The notes: a model not told the origin generated them from the sequence alone. 6,616 nucleotides of DNA from an uncultured Lachnospiraceae bacterium (GCA_947165105.1 CAMUZC010000086.1:1-6616), one strand, 5' to 3'; positions 1 to 6,603 are shown, numbered from the stretch's first letter. Translations and numbers: made by a program.

Positions 1-1230
1 TTATTTTTTTCTTCTCAAAATCCATCCGTTTTCGCATTCAATTGGTAATTTCATTTTTACACACTGAGCTGCTCTACCAGGATTTACATGATCAATTTCC
101 TTATCTGTTTCAGCATCCCATAATTGTTCAATTTTGAAATTAACAGTTTCGATTTGACGAGGTATTATAATTTCTAATTCATCACCAATTTGCAACTTAT
201 TTTTTATTTCAATTAAAGCTTTTTCATTATCATATTCCTTAACAATTCCGCCAAATTCATAATTTGGATTATATTGTTTTCCTTCATATTCTTGGAAATC
301 TTTATTATTTCTGTCATTGAAATAAAATGTAGTTAAACTTCTTGTTTTTGTTTTTTCTAATTCATTCATATATTTTGTATAATCATAATGTTCTGGATCT
401 GCAATATAATCATCTATTGCATTTCTATATGCATTTACTACGGATGCTAAATAATAACTTGTTTTTAATCTTCCTTCTATTTTTAAACTATCCACACCCA
501 TTTCAATTATTTCAGGTATTTCTTTAATTAGGCATAAGTCTTTAGAAGAGAAGATGTATGTTCCTTTGTCATCGTGTTCTACCGGCATTAAATTTCCCGG
601 ATTGTTGTTTTCTTCAACATATACATTGTATGCCCATCTACAACTTTGTGCACAATCACCTAAGTTTGCACTTCTACCTGCTAAGAAATCACTTAAGAAA
701 CATCTTCCAGAATATCCAAAACATATTGCACCATGTACAAATATTTCTGTTTCCAAGTCTGCTGGTGTATTTTCAATTATTTCTTTAATTTGATCTTTAT
801 GTAATTCTCTTCCTAAAATAACTCTTTCTGCGCCATTTTTATGCCAAAAATTAGCAGTATGACTACTTACAATATTAGCCTGTGTGCTTATATGTATCGG
901 AACATTTGGGGCAACTTCTTTTATTGCTTCTACTACTCCTCCATCTGCTACTATTACGGCATCTACCTTTAATTCTTCAAGGATTTTTGCTTGTTTTTTT
1001 ATTTCTTCGTAACTTGTATCCCAAGCATATATATTTATAGCTGTATAAACTTTTTTCCCTATTGAATGGGCATATTTGATTGTTTTTACTAAATCATCAT
1101 CTTCCATTTCGGCTCTTGTTCTTAATGATAATGATGATGTTCCTGCATATACAGCATCTGCTCCATATAGAAAAGCTATTTTTGCCTTTTCAAATGAACC
1201 TGCTGGCGCAAGTAATTCTGGTTTTTTCAT
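1..1230 (-). CDS. trhP: U32-family tRNA hydroxylation protein (TrhP-like, formerly 'collagenase-like peptidase')
   Basis: A complete 409-residue protein, with its TAA stop on the first three bases of the window. Family knowledge: TrhP (E. coli YegQ, B. subtilis YrrO) takes part in prephenate-dependent hydroxylation of the wobble uridine (ho5U34) of several tRNAs in the cytoplasm; older annotations call the family peptidase U32. Visible: the N-terminal PELLAPAG and YGADAVYAG motifs (residues 4-30), the U32 signature at 162-180 (EIFVHGAICFGYSGRCFLS), cysteines 170, 177, 193 and 197 that probably bind an Fe-S cluster, SLKIEGR at 248-254, and a U32 C-terminal beta domain from about 320. Length and motif order fit YegQ/YrrO better than the larger RlhA. 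The ATG lies 3' of a purine-rich stretch (AAGAGAGAG) that is only a weak Shine-Dalgarno. The gene stands alone and diverges from the PF06541 gene. No in-frame CGG seen. The family call is firm; the exact substrate is inferred. Confidence 0.9.
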   Translation of the reverse strand: MKKPELLAPAGSFEKAKIAFLYGADAVYAGTSSLSLRTRAEMEDDDLVKTIKYAHSIGKKVYTAINIYAWDTSYEEIKKQAKILEELKVDAVIVADGGVVEAIKEVAPNVPIHISTQANIVSSHTANFWHKNGAERVILGRELHKDQIKEIIENTPADLETEIFVHGAICFGYSGRCFLSDFLAGRSANLGDCAQSCRWAYNVYVEENNNPGNLMPVEHDDKGTYIFSSKDLCLIKEIPEIIEMGVDSLKIEGRLKTSYYLASVVNAYRNAIDDYIADPEHYDYTKYMNELEKTKTRSLTTFYFNDRNNKDFQEYEGKQYNPNYEFGGIVKEYDNEKALIEIKNKLQIGDELEIIIPRQIETVNFKIEQLWDAETDKEIDHVNPGRAAQCVKMKLPIECENGWILRRKK

Positions 1231-1272
1231 CTAATTTCTCTCTCTTTCTTATTTTATTTTTACATATTACCT

Positions 1273-1278
1273 ATTATA
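1273..1278 (-). promoter_or_regulatory. Candidate -10 box for the U32 gene
   Basis: On the minus strand a perfect TATAAT lies about 43 bases before the ATG at 1230, giving an expected transcription start near 1266 and a short leader. The sequence 17 bases upstream (TGGTAA, around 1296-1301) is a poor -35, so the call rests mainly on the -10 box. A small inverted repeat, ATTAC-N4-GTAAT (1295-1308), overlaps the -35 zone and could bind a regulator, though such short AT-rich repeats arise easily by chance. Confidence 0.45.
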
Positions 1279-1349
1279 TCATAATTTTACTTAAATTACC
1301 ATAGTAATCTTCTATTTTTTGCCTTTGTTATTTTTTCATTTACATTTTT

Positions 1350-1380
1350 TTGTATTTAAGATATACTTAATGTATATAAT
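1350..1380 (+). promoter_or_regulatory. Candidate promoter for the PF06541-type membrane gene
   Basis: TATAAT at 1375-1380 with TTGTAT at 1350-1355 gives a 19-base spacer. An alternative -10, TATATA at 1373-1378, gives 17. The region is almost pure A/T, so chance matches are likely. The placement is right: about 40 bases before the start codon and upstream of a strong ribosome binding site. Confidence 0.4.
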
Positions 1381-1411
1381 TTTATTAAGAATTAAAATGA
1401 TATACTTTTTT

Positions 1412-1416
1412 GGAGG
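1412..1416 (+). promoter_or_regulatory. Ribosome binding site that fixes the start of the PF06541-type gene
   Basis: GGAGG followed by five bases and then ATG at 1422. It rules out the in-frame TTG at 1410, which would overlap the ribosome binding site itself. A near-consensus site argues that the gene is, or recently was, actively translated. Confidence 0.85.
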
Positions 1417-1421
1417 AATTC

Positions 1422-1996
1422 ATGAATACCATATTAAATAATAAATATACTAATATACAACAATCAAAATTAATGCAACTCTTACCTTATATTTTCTGTT
1501 ACTTTATATTTTCTTTTTTAGGTTGGATTCTTGAAACTATATTCTGTTTCTGCGTTTTAGGTGAATTTACTAAAAGAGGATTCTTATATCGGTCCTATTT
1601 GTCCTATTTACCGGCACTGGAGCATTATTTTTAACTACATATTTAGATCATTCGAAAAACAAGAAAAATTATATTAAACTTTTTATCATATTCACCATCA
1701 TTTTCTCACTTTTTGAATATTTAGTTGGCTTTGTATTAGATGCCTTATTTGCTGAAAGATGGTGGGATTATTCTGATGAAAAATATAATATTAACGGAAG
1801 AATTACTTTACTTAACTCTTTTTTATGGGGTGTTATAACTGTACTTTTTACAAGGTTTATCTATCCATTGATTCGAAAATTTAAAGAAAAGATACTTGAT
1901 AAAATCCAAGCAACAATTCAACTAGCAATTGCAATCGTTTTAATTTCAACTATTTGTGTTGATTTTGTATTGTCTTGTATTAAATATTTAAACTAG
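1422..1996 (+). CDS. PF06541-type ('putative ABC transporter permease', CmpB) membrane protein, interrupted by two +1 frameshifts
   Basis: The frame opened at 1422 reads 56 codons to ...KRGFLY and then runs out of phase, stopping at 1637-1639 or just before. Skipping C1590 restores GPICPIY. Skipping C1612 then restores GTGALFLTT and everything to the TAG at 1994-1996, giving a 190-residue product. The restored protein carries the PF06541 hallmarks: FLGWILET in the first membrane helix (about 33-40), RGFLYGPICPIYGTGAL (52-68), FEYLVGF, RWWDYSD and the downstream LLNSFLWG helix, with about five hydrophobic segments. Function in the family is not established; the 'ABC permease' name is by analogy. 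The gene stands alone with its own ribosome binding site and terminator. Both shift points are TAY-CGG-Y, in front of conserved glycines 57 and 64. Apart from the two extra bases nothing looks decayed: no internal stop in the restored frame and all motifs intact. It may be a pseudogene, a sequence error, or a gene read by +1 shifting. Confidence 0.8.
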
Positions 1997-2044
1997 TTAT
2001 AGAAATTATTGAATGGAGTCTTTTAGAAATGTCATTAAATAAAA

Positions 2045-2076
2045 ATGAGGGCAATTCATTGAAGAATTGTCCTCAT
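2045..2076. terminator. Bidirectional Rho-independent terminator
   Basis: A 13-bp stem (2045-2057 with 2064-2076, one G-T wobble at 2051/2070) closes a 6-base loop. It is followed on the plus strand by CTTTTTATTTTCTTTT and on the minus strand by a T-rich tract (complement of TTAAATAAAA). It lies between the convergent PF06541-type gene (stop 1996) and the methyltransferase-like gene (stop 2081), so it can end transcription from both sides. Confidence 0.9.
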
Positions 2077-2080
2077 CTTT

Positions 2081-2567
2081 TTATTTTCTTTTAAATGGTA
2101 TACATCTATTTACTTTCTTACAATAATTTATATATTCATCTCCATACACATTCAATAACCATTTTTCCTCTGTATTTTTCATTAAAACAGTTAGAAAAGC
2201 CCAATATATAACAGGTAACACTAACAAATATAAATTATTTGCAATAATTATAGCTCCGGTGCAAACTAATAAAACTGCTGAGTAAATTGGATTTCTAACA
2301 TATGCATACACTCCTGTTGTTACTAATTTATTACTTCTTATGTTATCATCAAGTTTGCAAACAATAACTGCATTAACCCATAAATATATTCCAAATAGGA
2401 TAAATAGTATTCCAATTATTATTAATGGTATCATTAAAGCTGAAATTTCATTATTTAATAACGAAATATTTTTAGTTAATATAATTGATACCACTGTAAT
2501 AATACTTACAGATACCGTATAAATGGGACCTACTCCGCATAAATGGTAAATGTTCTTTTTCTTTCAT
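2081..2567 (-). CDS. Isoprenylcysteine carboxyl methyltransferase (ICMT)-like membrane protein, with an apparent +1 frameshift at codon 11
   Basis: The uninterrupted frame from the GTG at 2494 lacks its expected first helix. Translation from the ATG at 2567, behind GAGGT, gives MKEKEHLPFM and then leaves the frame. Ignoring the extra base at 2537 (C on the coding strand) continues as GVGPIYTVSVSII and joins the long frame, giving 161 residues. Family features: LPFMGVGPIY at the N-terminus, three or four hydrophobic helices, the GVYAYVRNPIYSAVLL motif of SAM-dependent membrane methyltransferases (ICMT/PEMT group), and the C-terminal EEKWLLNVYGDEYINYCKKVNRCIPF pattern in outline. Known members methylate lipids or prenylcysteines; the substrate here is unknown. 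It is the last gene of the exporter operon, 26 bases after the permease stop and directly before the terminator. The shift site is ATG-CGG-A. In the unshifted frame a stop follows after about 20 more codons. Confidence 0.8.
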
Positions 2568-2572
2568 TTTTT

Positions 2573-2577
2573 ACCTC
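2573..2577 (-). promoter_or_regulatory. Ribosome binding site supporting the upstream start of the ICMT-like gene
   Basis: The coding strand reads GAGGT five bases before the ATG at 2567. The alternative GTG at 2494 has no recognisable site and would remove the conserved LPFMGVGPIY segment. This supports translation beginning before the frame change at 2537. Confidence 0.75.
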
Positions 2578-2593
2578 TTAAATTTCCTTTTTA

Positions 2594-4969
2594 TTATTCG
2601 TTTCCTTTTAAGCTTGAAACCATATCAATCTTGTCAATTTTCTTAGCCAATCTTTTATTAACAATAAATGTAACCACTAATGTTCCTACAATTGCATATA
2701 GATAAGTCACTAATTTAATTTGCGCACCAAAATCATAATCTTCTGATAAGGCCATTTTAAATATAAAGTCTGTCATATAAAATCCTAGTGGCAATCCTAC
2801 TATTAAACCTATAATTGTTAACCAATTATTCTGTTTTGTAAATATTTTCTTAACTTGCTTTTCTTTGAATCCTAATACCTTTAATGTTGCAAATTGATAT
2901 TGTTTTTCTGATAATGATAAAATTCCTAAGTTGTAAATGATAACCATTCCAAGAATCGCTGCAACTACAACCATTATTATGATTAATGACTTCATTGTTG
3001 ATAACATATTTTCAACTCCAGCCTTTAATTCACCTAAATTTTGAATTGCTTTTGCACCTTTTAGTTCTTTAACATTATCCAAATTTTCATTAGTATAAAT
3101 ACTATCAGGCTTATATTCTAAATCTAATGATTCATAAAACTCACGTGTCATATTTAAACTTTGACTTTGAGGATCTCTATTCAATCCAGTTATTTTTGTT
3201 TTATGCCATGTTTCATCTCCAAATACATGCCATTCTATTTCATCATTAACTTTTAGATTTAATTTCTTAGCTAATTTTTCAGTTATATATACACCATCTG
3301 ATTTTAGATCCATATATTCTCTATTGTGATTTGTATATTTTAAGTATTCAGGTGCATCATTTACAGTTAACATATTTGTTTCTTTTTTATCACCATTTTT
3401 TATTTCAATACCTAATGTTTGTGACGTATTATCACCATATTTGCTTGTTAGTTCATTTAATTCTTCTTTTGTATAATCTTCTTTTAATGTAATTTTGTAA
3501 TCAAATTTACTAATTTTATTAAACTCCCAATCTAGATATCCATTCATAGAATCAAACAGACCAAAAGCACATACTAAAAGCATTGTACACCCAACTACAC
3601 CTACTATTGCAGTAATACTTCTACTTTTATTTCTAATAATATCTCTTAAATTCCATTTTGTAGAAACTGATGCATTTTTTAATAGTCCTTTTGATGTTAA
3701 GTTAAATTTTGCTTTCTTAACCTTTGGCATTTGAACTCTTAAAGCTTCAGATGCTGGTTCTTTTAAAATTTTTCTGCATGATAAATATGTAATAAGTGTA
3801 GTTAACAATACAACTATTCCAGCTAATGCATATGTTGTAGGTTTAATTATTATTGAATATGTTGGCATTTCGTAATACGCCTTTTCCATATTCAAGAAAA
3901 ATAATCCTAATGAATATGCTCCTGCAAATATACCTAAAACACTTGCTATAACACTTATGTAAAATCCATAGCTTACGTAATGTGCTATAATTTTTCTCTT
4001 TTTAAATCCTAAGGCTTTTAATGTTCCTATTTGTGTTCTTTGTTTTTTTACAAATCTGTTCATTGTTGTTACAACAGATAAAACCGCAATAATTAAAAAT
4101 AAAGCTGTAAATACACTTGAATATGTGTCTCCTTCTTCAATTTCACTTTGATATGATTTATATGAAGCTGATGTTTCTCTATCTGTTACAGCTAGAGCTG
4201 ATTTTATATTATTCTCTATGTCTGATTTTGTATCATTAATTTTACTTACATCATCAATATCAACTATTACAGATGTAAATACATAATGGTCTTCAGCTTT
4301 AAAATCAGGTACATACATATCAAACATTTCTCTATCTTCTATTCCGGCTTCTTTCATTGCACTATTTATTATATAATCTTTTGGAAATTCATTGATTGAT
4401 AAGTATACATATCCAAAAGTATCATGATTAGGAAATACTTCAGTTTCGTCTTTTGTTACATATACATGATCTGGGCTTCCTACTAATCCTAATACTTTTT
4501 CTTTAAATTCATAATTATCATATTTTAAAGTAATTTCATCTCCAACTTTTATATCTTGATTTTTTGCTAAATAATAATCTACCCAAACACCGCTTTTATT
4601 TTTATCAAATCCTTCTCCATCTAATACATAAAATTTTGATATATTATTTGATTCAATAAAATTTGTTTGTAAATCAAAGTTTTTCTCTTTATACAAAGTT
4701 GTTATTGTTAATTGTCTTTCTGCATCTTTTACGTTTGAAATTGATTTAATTTTGTTTAAATCTTCATCACTAAAATTCTTTCCTGATATCCAAATGTCTT
4801 GTAAATTATTATTTGCATAATAATCATCGCTACTTTTTTGCATTCCGTCCATATATGCATGTATTCCAGCGTATACATATACACCTAAAAATACCATTAA
4901 AAAGATTGTGATGAATTGCATCTTATTTTGTTTTATATCTCTTAAAAGTTTCTTGGTTAGTTTACTCAT
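2594..4969 (-). CDS. MacB/FtsX-type ABC transporter permease (two FtsX domains)
   Basis: A 791-residue inner-membrane protein, the permease partner of the ATPase encoded one base upstream. Layout: helix at about 17-37; a large extracytoplasmic domain at about 40-280; FtsX domain 1 with helices near 285-303, 334-358 and 379-397; a second single helix at 451-473; a second extracytoplasmic domain at 475-655; and FtsX domain 2 with helices near 661-684, 715-735 and 752-771. The two lobes repeat the same cytoplasmic motif, TLKALGFKKRKI (316-327) and TLKVLGFKEKQV (695-706), the usual ATPase-contacting segment of FtsX-like permeases. Family knowledge: such type VII (mechanotransmission) permeases export peptides, antibiotics or lipids, or act as sensors; the substrate here is unknown. 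The start is the ATG after GAGGTG, which lies inside the ATPase gene's 3' end. The frame is complete, with no in-frame CGG. Confidence 0.92.
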   Translation of the reverse strand: MSKLTKKLLRDIKQNKMQFITIFLMVFLGVYVYAGIHAYMDGMQKSSDDYYANNNLQDIWISGKNFSDEDLNKIKSISNVKDAERQLTITTLYKEKNFDLQTNFIESNNISKFYVLDGEGFDKNKSGVWVDYYLAKNQDIKVGDEITLKYDNYEFKEKVLGLVGSPDHVYVTKDETEVFPNHDTFGYVYLSINEFPKDYIINSAMKEAGIEDREMFDMYVPDFKAEDHYVFTSVIVDIDDVSKINDTKSDIENNIKSALAVTDRETSASYKSYQSEIEEGDTYSSVFTALFLIIAVLSVVTTMNRFVKKQRTQIGTLKALGFKKRKIIAHYVSYGFYISVIASVLGIFAGAYSLGLFFLNMEKAYYEMPTYSIIIKPTTYALAGIVVLLTTLITYLSCRKILKEPASEALRVQMPKVKKAKFNLTSKGLLKNASVSTKWNLRDIIRNKSRSITAIVGVVGCTMLLVCAFGLFDSMNGYLDWEFNKISKFDYKITLKEDYTKEELNELTSKYGDNTSQTLGIEIKNGDKKETNMLTVNDAPEYLKYTNHNREYMDLKSDGVYITEKLAKKLNLKVNDEIEWHVFGDETWHKTKITGLNRDPQSQSLNMTREFYESLDLEYKPDSIYTNENLDNVKELKGAKAIQNLGELKAGVENMLSTMKSLIIIMVVVAAILGMVIIYNLGILSLSEKQYQFATLKVLGFKEKQVKKIFTKQNNWLTIIGLIVGLPLGFYMTDFIFKMALSEDYDFGAQIKLVTYLYAIVGTLVVTFIVNKRLAKKIDKIDMVSSLKGNE

Positions 4970-4970
4970 A

Positions 4971-5681
4971 TTACCATTTCACCTCATCAATCTTCTTTGG
5001 ATTTTCATTTTTAGTTACGCTTTCAATTCCACCGTTTTTTACTCTAATTACTGTATCTGCAACCTCTGCAAATAAGTTGTTGTGAGTAACTATTATTACT
5101 GTGTTGCTTCCGTTATTCATATCACATTGTTTACGAAGTAATTTTAAAACTTCAACACCTGTTTTTGAATCTAGCGCACCTGTTGGTTCATCACATAGTA
5201 ATAATGCAGGATTTTTTGAAATAGCTCTTGCGATTGAAACTCTTTGTTGTTCACCACCTGACAATTGTGTTGGGAATTTTGACATATGATTACCAAGCCC
5301 AACTTCTTTTAATGCTACTTTAGCATCAATTGGATTTTTTACTATATCTTTTACTAATTCAACATTTTCTAATACTGTTAATGTTGGTAAAATATTATAG
5401 AATTGGAATATAAAACCAATATTTTCAGCTCTATAATTTGTAAGCTCTGCTTCACTATAGTTTGAAATATCTTTTCCATCTACTATAATTTTTCCAGATG
5501 TAACTTTATCCATTCCTCCTATAATATTTAATAATGTTGATTTACCAGCTCCAGATGGCCCTAATATTACAACAAATTCTCCTTTTGCTATATTTAGGTC
5601 AATATTGTTTAGAGCTGTGTATTCTTTTTCTCCTGTTTTGTAAATTTTACTTACTCCTTTAATTTCTATTATGTTTTCCAT
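4971..5681 (-). CDS. ABC transporter ATP-binding protein (MacB/LolD class)
   Basis: A complete 236-residue cytoplasmic ATPase that powers the adjacent FtsX-type permease. Visible motifs: Walker [10 protein letters not shown] (41-49), Q-loop Gln93 in IFQFYN, signature LSGGEQQRV (140-148), Walker B LLLCDE (160-165) with catalytic Glu165, D-loop ALD (169-171) and H-loop His200. The LTVLENVEL and [11 protein letters not shown] phrases are typical of the MacB/LolD/SalX group. The ATG at 5681 follows AAAGGAGG at 5686-5693, an almost ideal ribosome binding site with close (4-base) spacing. The stop TAA is one base from the permease start, so the two are probably translationally coupled. It is first in the operon, behind a roughly 160-base leader, and divergent from the TetR gene. 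All key catalytic residues are present. Confidence 0.95.
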   Translation of the reverse strand: MENIIEIKGVSKIYKTGEKEYTALNNIDLNIAKGEFVVILGPSGAGKSTLLNIIGGMDKVTSGKIIVDGKDISNYSEAELTNYRAENIGFIFQFYNILPTLTVLENVELVKDIVKNPIDAKVALKEVGLGNHMSKFPTQLSGGEQQRVSIARAISKNPALLLCDEPTGALDSKTGVEVLKLLRKQCDMNNGSNTVIIVTHNNLFAEVADTVIRVKNGGIESVTKNENPKKIDEVKW

Positions 5682-5713
5682 TTTTCCTCCTTTAAATCAT
5701 GAACTTTCCCTTT

Positions 5714-5760
5714 TTCAAAATTCTAAAATTATGGACGGAGAAAAATTTAGAATTATTGAA
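5714..5760 (-). promoter_or_regulatory. Large inverted repeat / hairpin in the exporter operon leader
   Basis: TTCAAAATTCTAAA beginning at 5714-5716 pairs with TTTAGAATTATTGAA ending at 5760. The result is about 14 bp with a one-base bulge, around a loop of roughly 15-18 bases. It sits in the untranslated leader, about 20 bases upstream of the ribosome binding site. No T-run follows in the direction of transcription, so it is not an intrinsic terminator. It could be an RNA stabiliser or a protein-binding site. Confidence 0.6.
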
Positions 5761-5811
5761 ATTAGGAACATTCGTTTATATTAATTTATATTTATATTTT
5801 ATATAAACAAT

Positions 5812-5819
5812 TCTTAAAA
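5812..5819 (-). promoter_or_regulatory. Candidate regulator half-site in the exporter operon leader
   Basis: On the minus strand TTTTAAGA, identical to the left arm of the palindrome under the tetR promoter (5955-5962). It lies roughly 22-29 bases after the predicted start of the exporter transcript. The second arm is poorly conserved (TTTATAT versus TCTTAAA), so if the TetR protein binds here it is a weak or partial site. Confidence 0.35.
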
Positions 5820-5847
5820 CATGAATTATATTTCACATTTCTTTTCT

Positions 5848-5876
5848 ATTATAAACTTTAATTTATATAAAGTCAA
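5848..5876 (-). promoter_or_regulatory. Sigma-A-type promoter of the exporter operon
   Basis: On the minus strand TTGACT (5876-5871) and a perfect TATAAT (5853-5848) are separated by exactly 17 bases. The predicted transcript start near 5841 leaves a leader of about 160 bases before the ATPase gene. It is the best promoter in the window and drives ATPase, permease and the ICMT-like gene. Confidence 0.78.
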
Positions 5877-5908
5877 TAGCAATGTGAATTTTTTTTCATA
5901 TTTTGATA

Positions 5909-5937
5909 TTGATTTTGTTTCTCATTTGGTGTATAAT
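5909..5937 (+). promoter_or_regulatory. Sigma-A-type promoter of the tetR gene
   Basis: TTGATT (5909-5914) and TATAAT (5932-5937) are separated by 17 bases, with the start expected near 5944. It is divergent from the exporter promoter, and the two -35 boxes are about 32 bases apart, so a regulator bound here could affect both. Confidence 0.72.
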
Positions 5938-5955
5938 ATATTTTAATCGAAGCAT

Positions 5956-5973
5956 TTTAAGACCGTTCTTAAA
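5956..5973. promoter_or_regulatory. Palindromic operator candidate downstream of the tetR promoter
   Basis: TTTAAGA-CCGT-TCTTAAA is a perfect 7-bp inverted repeat with a 4-base centre. It lies about 12-30 bases after the predicted start and before the ribosome binding site. Size, symmetry and position suit a TetR dimer repressing its own gene. The assignment to this TetR is inferred from proximity. Confidence 0.6.
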
Positions 5974-6000
5974 TGTTTTATTTTTGAGGGGTGTAAATTT

Positions 6001-6603
6001 ATGGGAATTTCTGATATAAGAAAACCAATTCAAAAGCGTTCAATTGAAACAAAAGAAAAAATATTAAAAGCAGGATTTGAATTGATTTGTGAAAAAGGAT
6101 ATCACAATACTAATACTGCTGAAATAGCAAAGGCTGCTAATGTTTCAACAGGAATTGTGTATCAATATTTTAAAGACAAGCATGATATTTTAATTGAAAG
6201 TATTCAAATATATGGTATATCTGTTCTATCGCCTATGATAGAAATTTTAGACAAAGAATTTTCAAGCAGTGATTTAGATGTTGTACTAAAAAAGATTATT
6301 AAATCGTTAATAAAGAGCCATACTATTTCTCGTTCTGCTCATAATGAAATAATGGCATTGGCTTTATCAGATGACCAAGTTGGGAAAATATTCCAAGATT
6401 CCGAAATACAGTTAACTAATAAGATAATTGATATTTTAATAAAAAATGGATTAGAATTTGATAATATGAGAGAAAAAGTTCATATAATTATTAATCTTGC
6501 TGATGATCTTTGTCATGAAGTTGTTTATCATAAACATGAATCAATAGATTACGATGCTATGATTGATGTAGCAGTTGAATGTATAAAAAATTTATTAAAA
6601 TAA
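6001..6603 (+). CDS. TetR/AcrR-family transcriptional regulator
   Basis: A complete 200-residue protein. The N-terminal DNA-binding domain is clear: ETKEKILKAGFELICEKGY (about 16-34), then the helix-turn-helix TAEIAKAANVSTGIVYQYFKDK (about 39-60), the most conserved part of the family. The rest is a mostly helical ligand-binding and dimerisation domain that is not recognisable to a specific effector. The ATG follows GAGGGG at 5986-5991 with 9-base spacing. Family members are usually repressors released by a small molecule, often the substrate of a neighbouring efflux pump. Here the neighbour is a divergent MacB-type exporter operon, so control of that operon plus autoregulation through the palindrome at 5956-5973 is the likely role (inference). 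TAA stop at 6601-6603; too little sequence follows to see a terminator. Confidence 0.93.
   Translation: MGISDIRKPIQKRSIETKEKILKAGFELICEKGYHNTNTAEIAKAANVSTGIVYQYFKDKHDILIESIQIYGISVLSPMIEILDKEFSSSDLDVVLKKIIKSLIKSHTISRSAHNEIMALALSDDQVGKIFQDSEIQLTNKIIDILIKNGLEFDNMREKVHIIINLADDLCHEVVYHKHESIDYDAMIDVAVECIKNLLK

Noticed and set aside
1575..1580. AGAGGA ten bases before the first CGG as an internal Shine-Dalgarno stimulator, as in prfB
   Set aside because: The spacing is much longer than the 3 bases used in prfB, and the third site has no equivalent upstream. It encodes the ordinary KRG residues.
1590..1612. T4 gene 60-style ribosome bypass across the GPICPIY segment
   Set aside because: A hop would remove seven residues that are the family's conserved motif, and skipping single bases restores that motif exactly.
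1410..1634. A separate small protein starting at the TTG at 1410
   Set aside because: The TTG overlaps the ribosome binding site GGAGG, the better start is 1422, and the frame's end after 1590 (residues from Arg onward) does not match the family. It is the first part of the frameshifted PF06541 gene.
2029..2095. A 21-codon frame on the plus strand with a distant GGAG
   Set aside because: It runs through the terminator stem and T-run and has no recognisable content.
2081..2494. A 137-residue methyltransferase starting at the GTG at 2494
   Set aside because: There is no ribosome binding site, and it loses the conserved N-terminal segment that is encoded upstream behind a good site. Treated as the 3' part of the gene beginning at 2567.
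1590..2537. Simple reassignment of CGG to another amino acid (as reported for CGG in some bacteria)
   Set aside because: A reassigned triplet would not change the reading frame, and all three sites need a +1 shift to restore homology.
5731..5787. An 18-codon frame in the divergent region (plus strand)
   Set aside because: It has no ribosome binding site, lies opposite the exporter leader inside the hairpin, and looks like chance.
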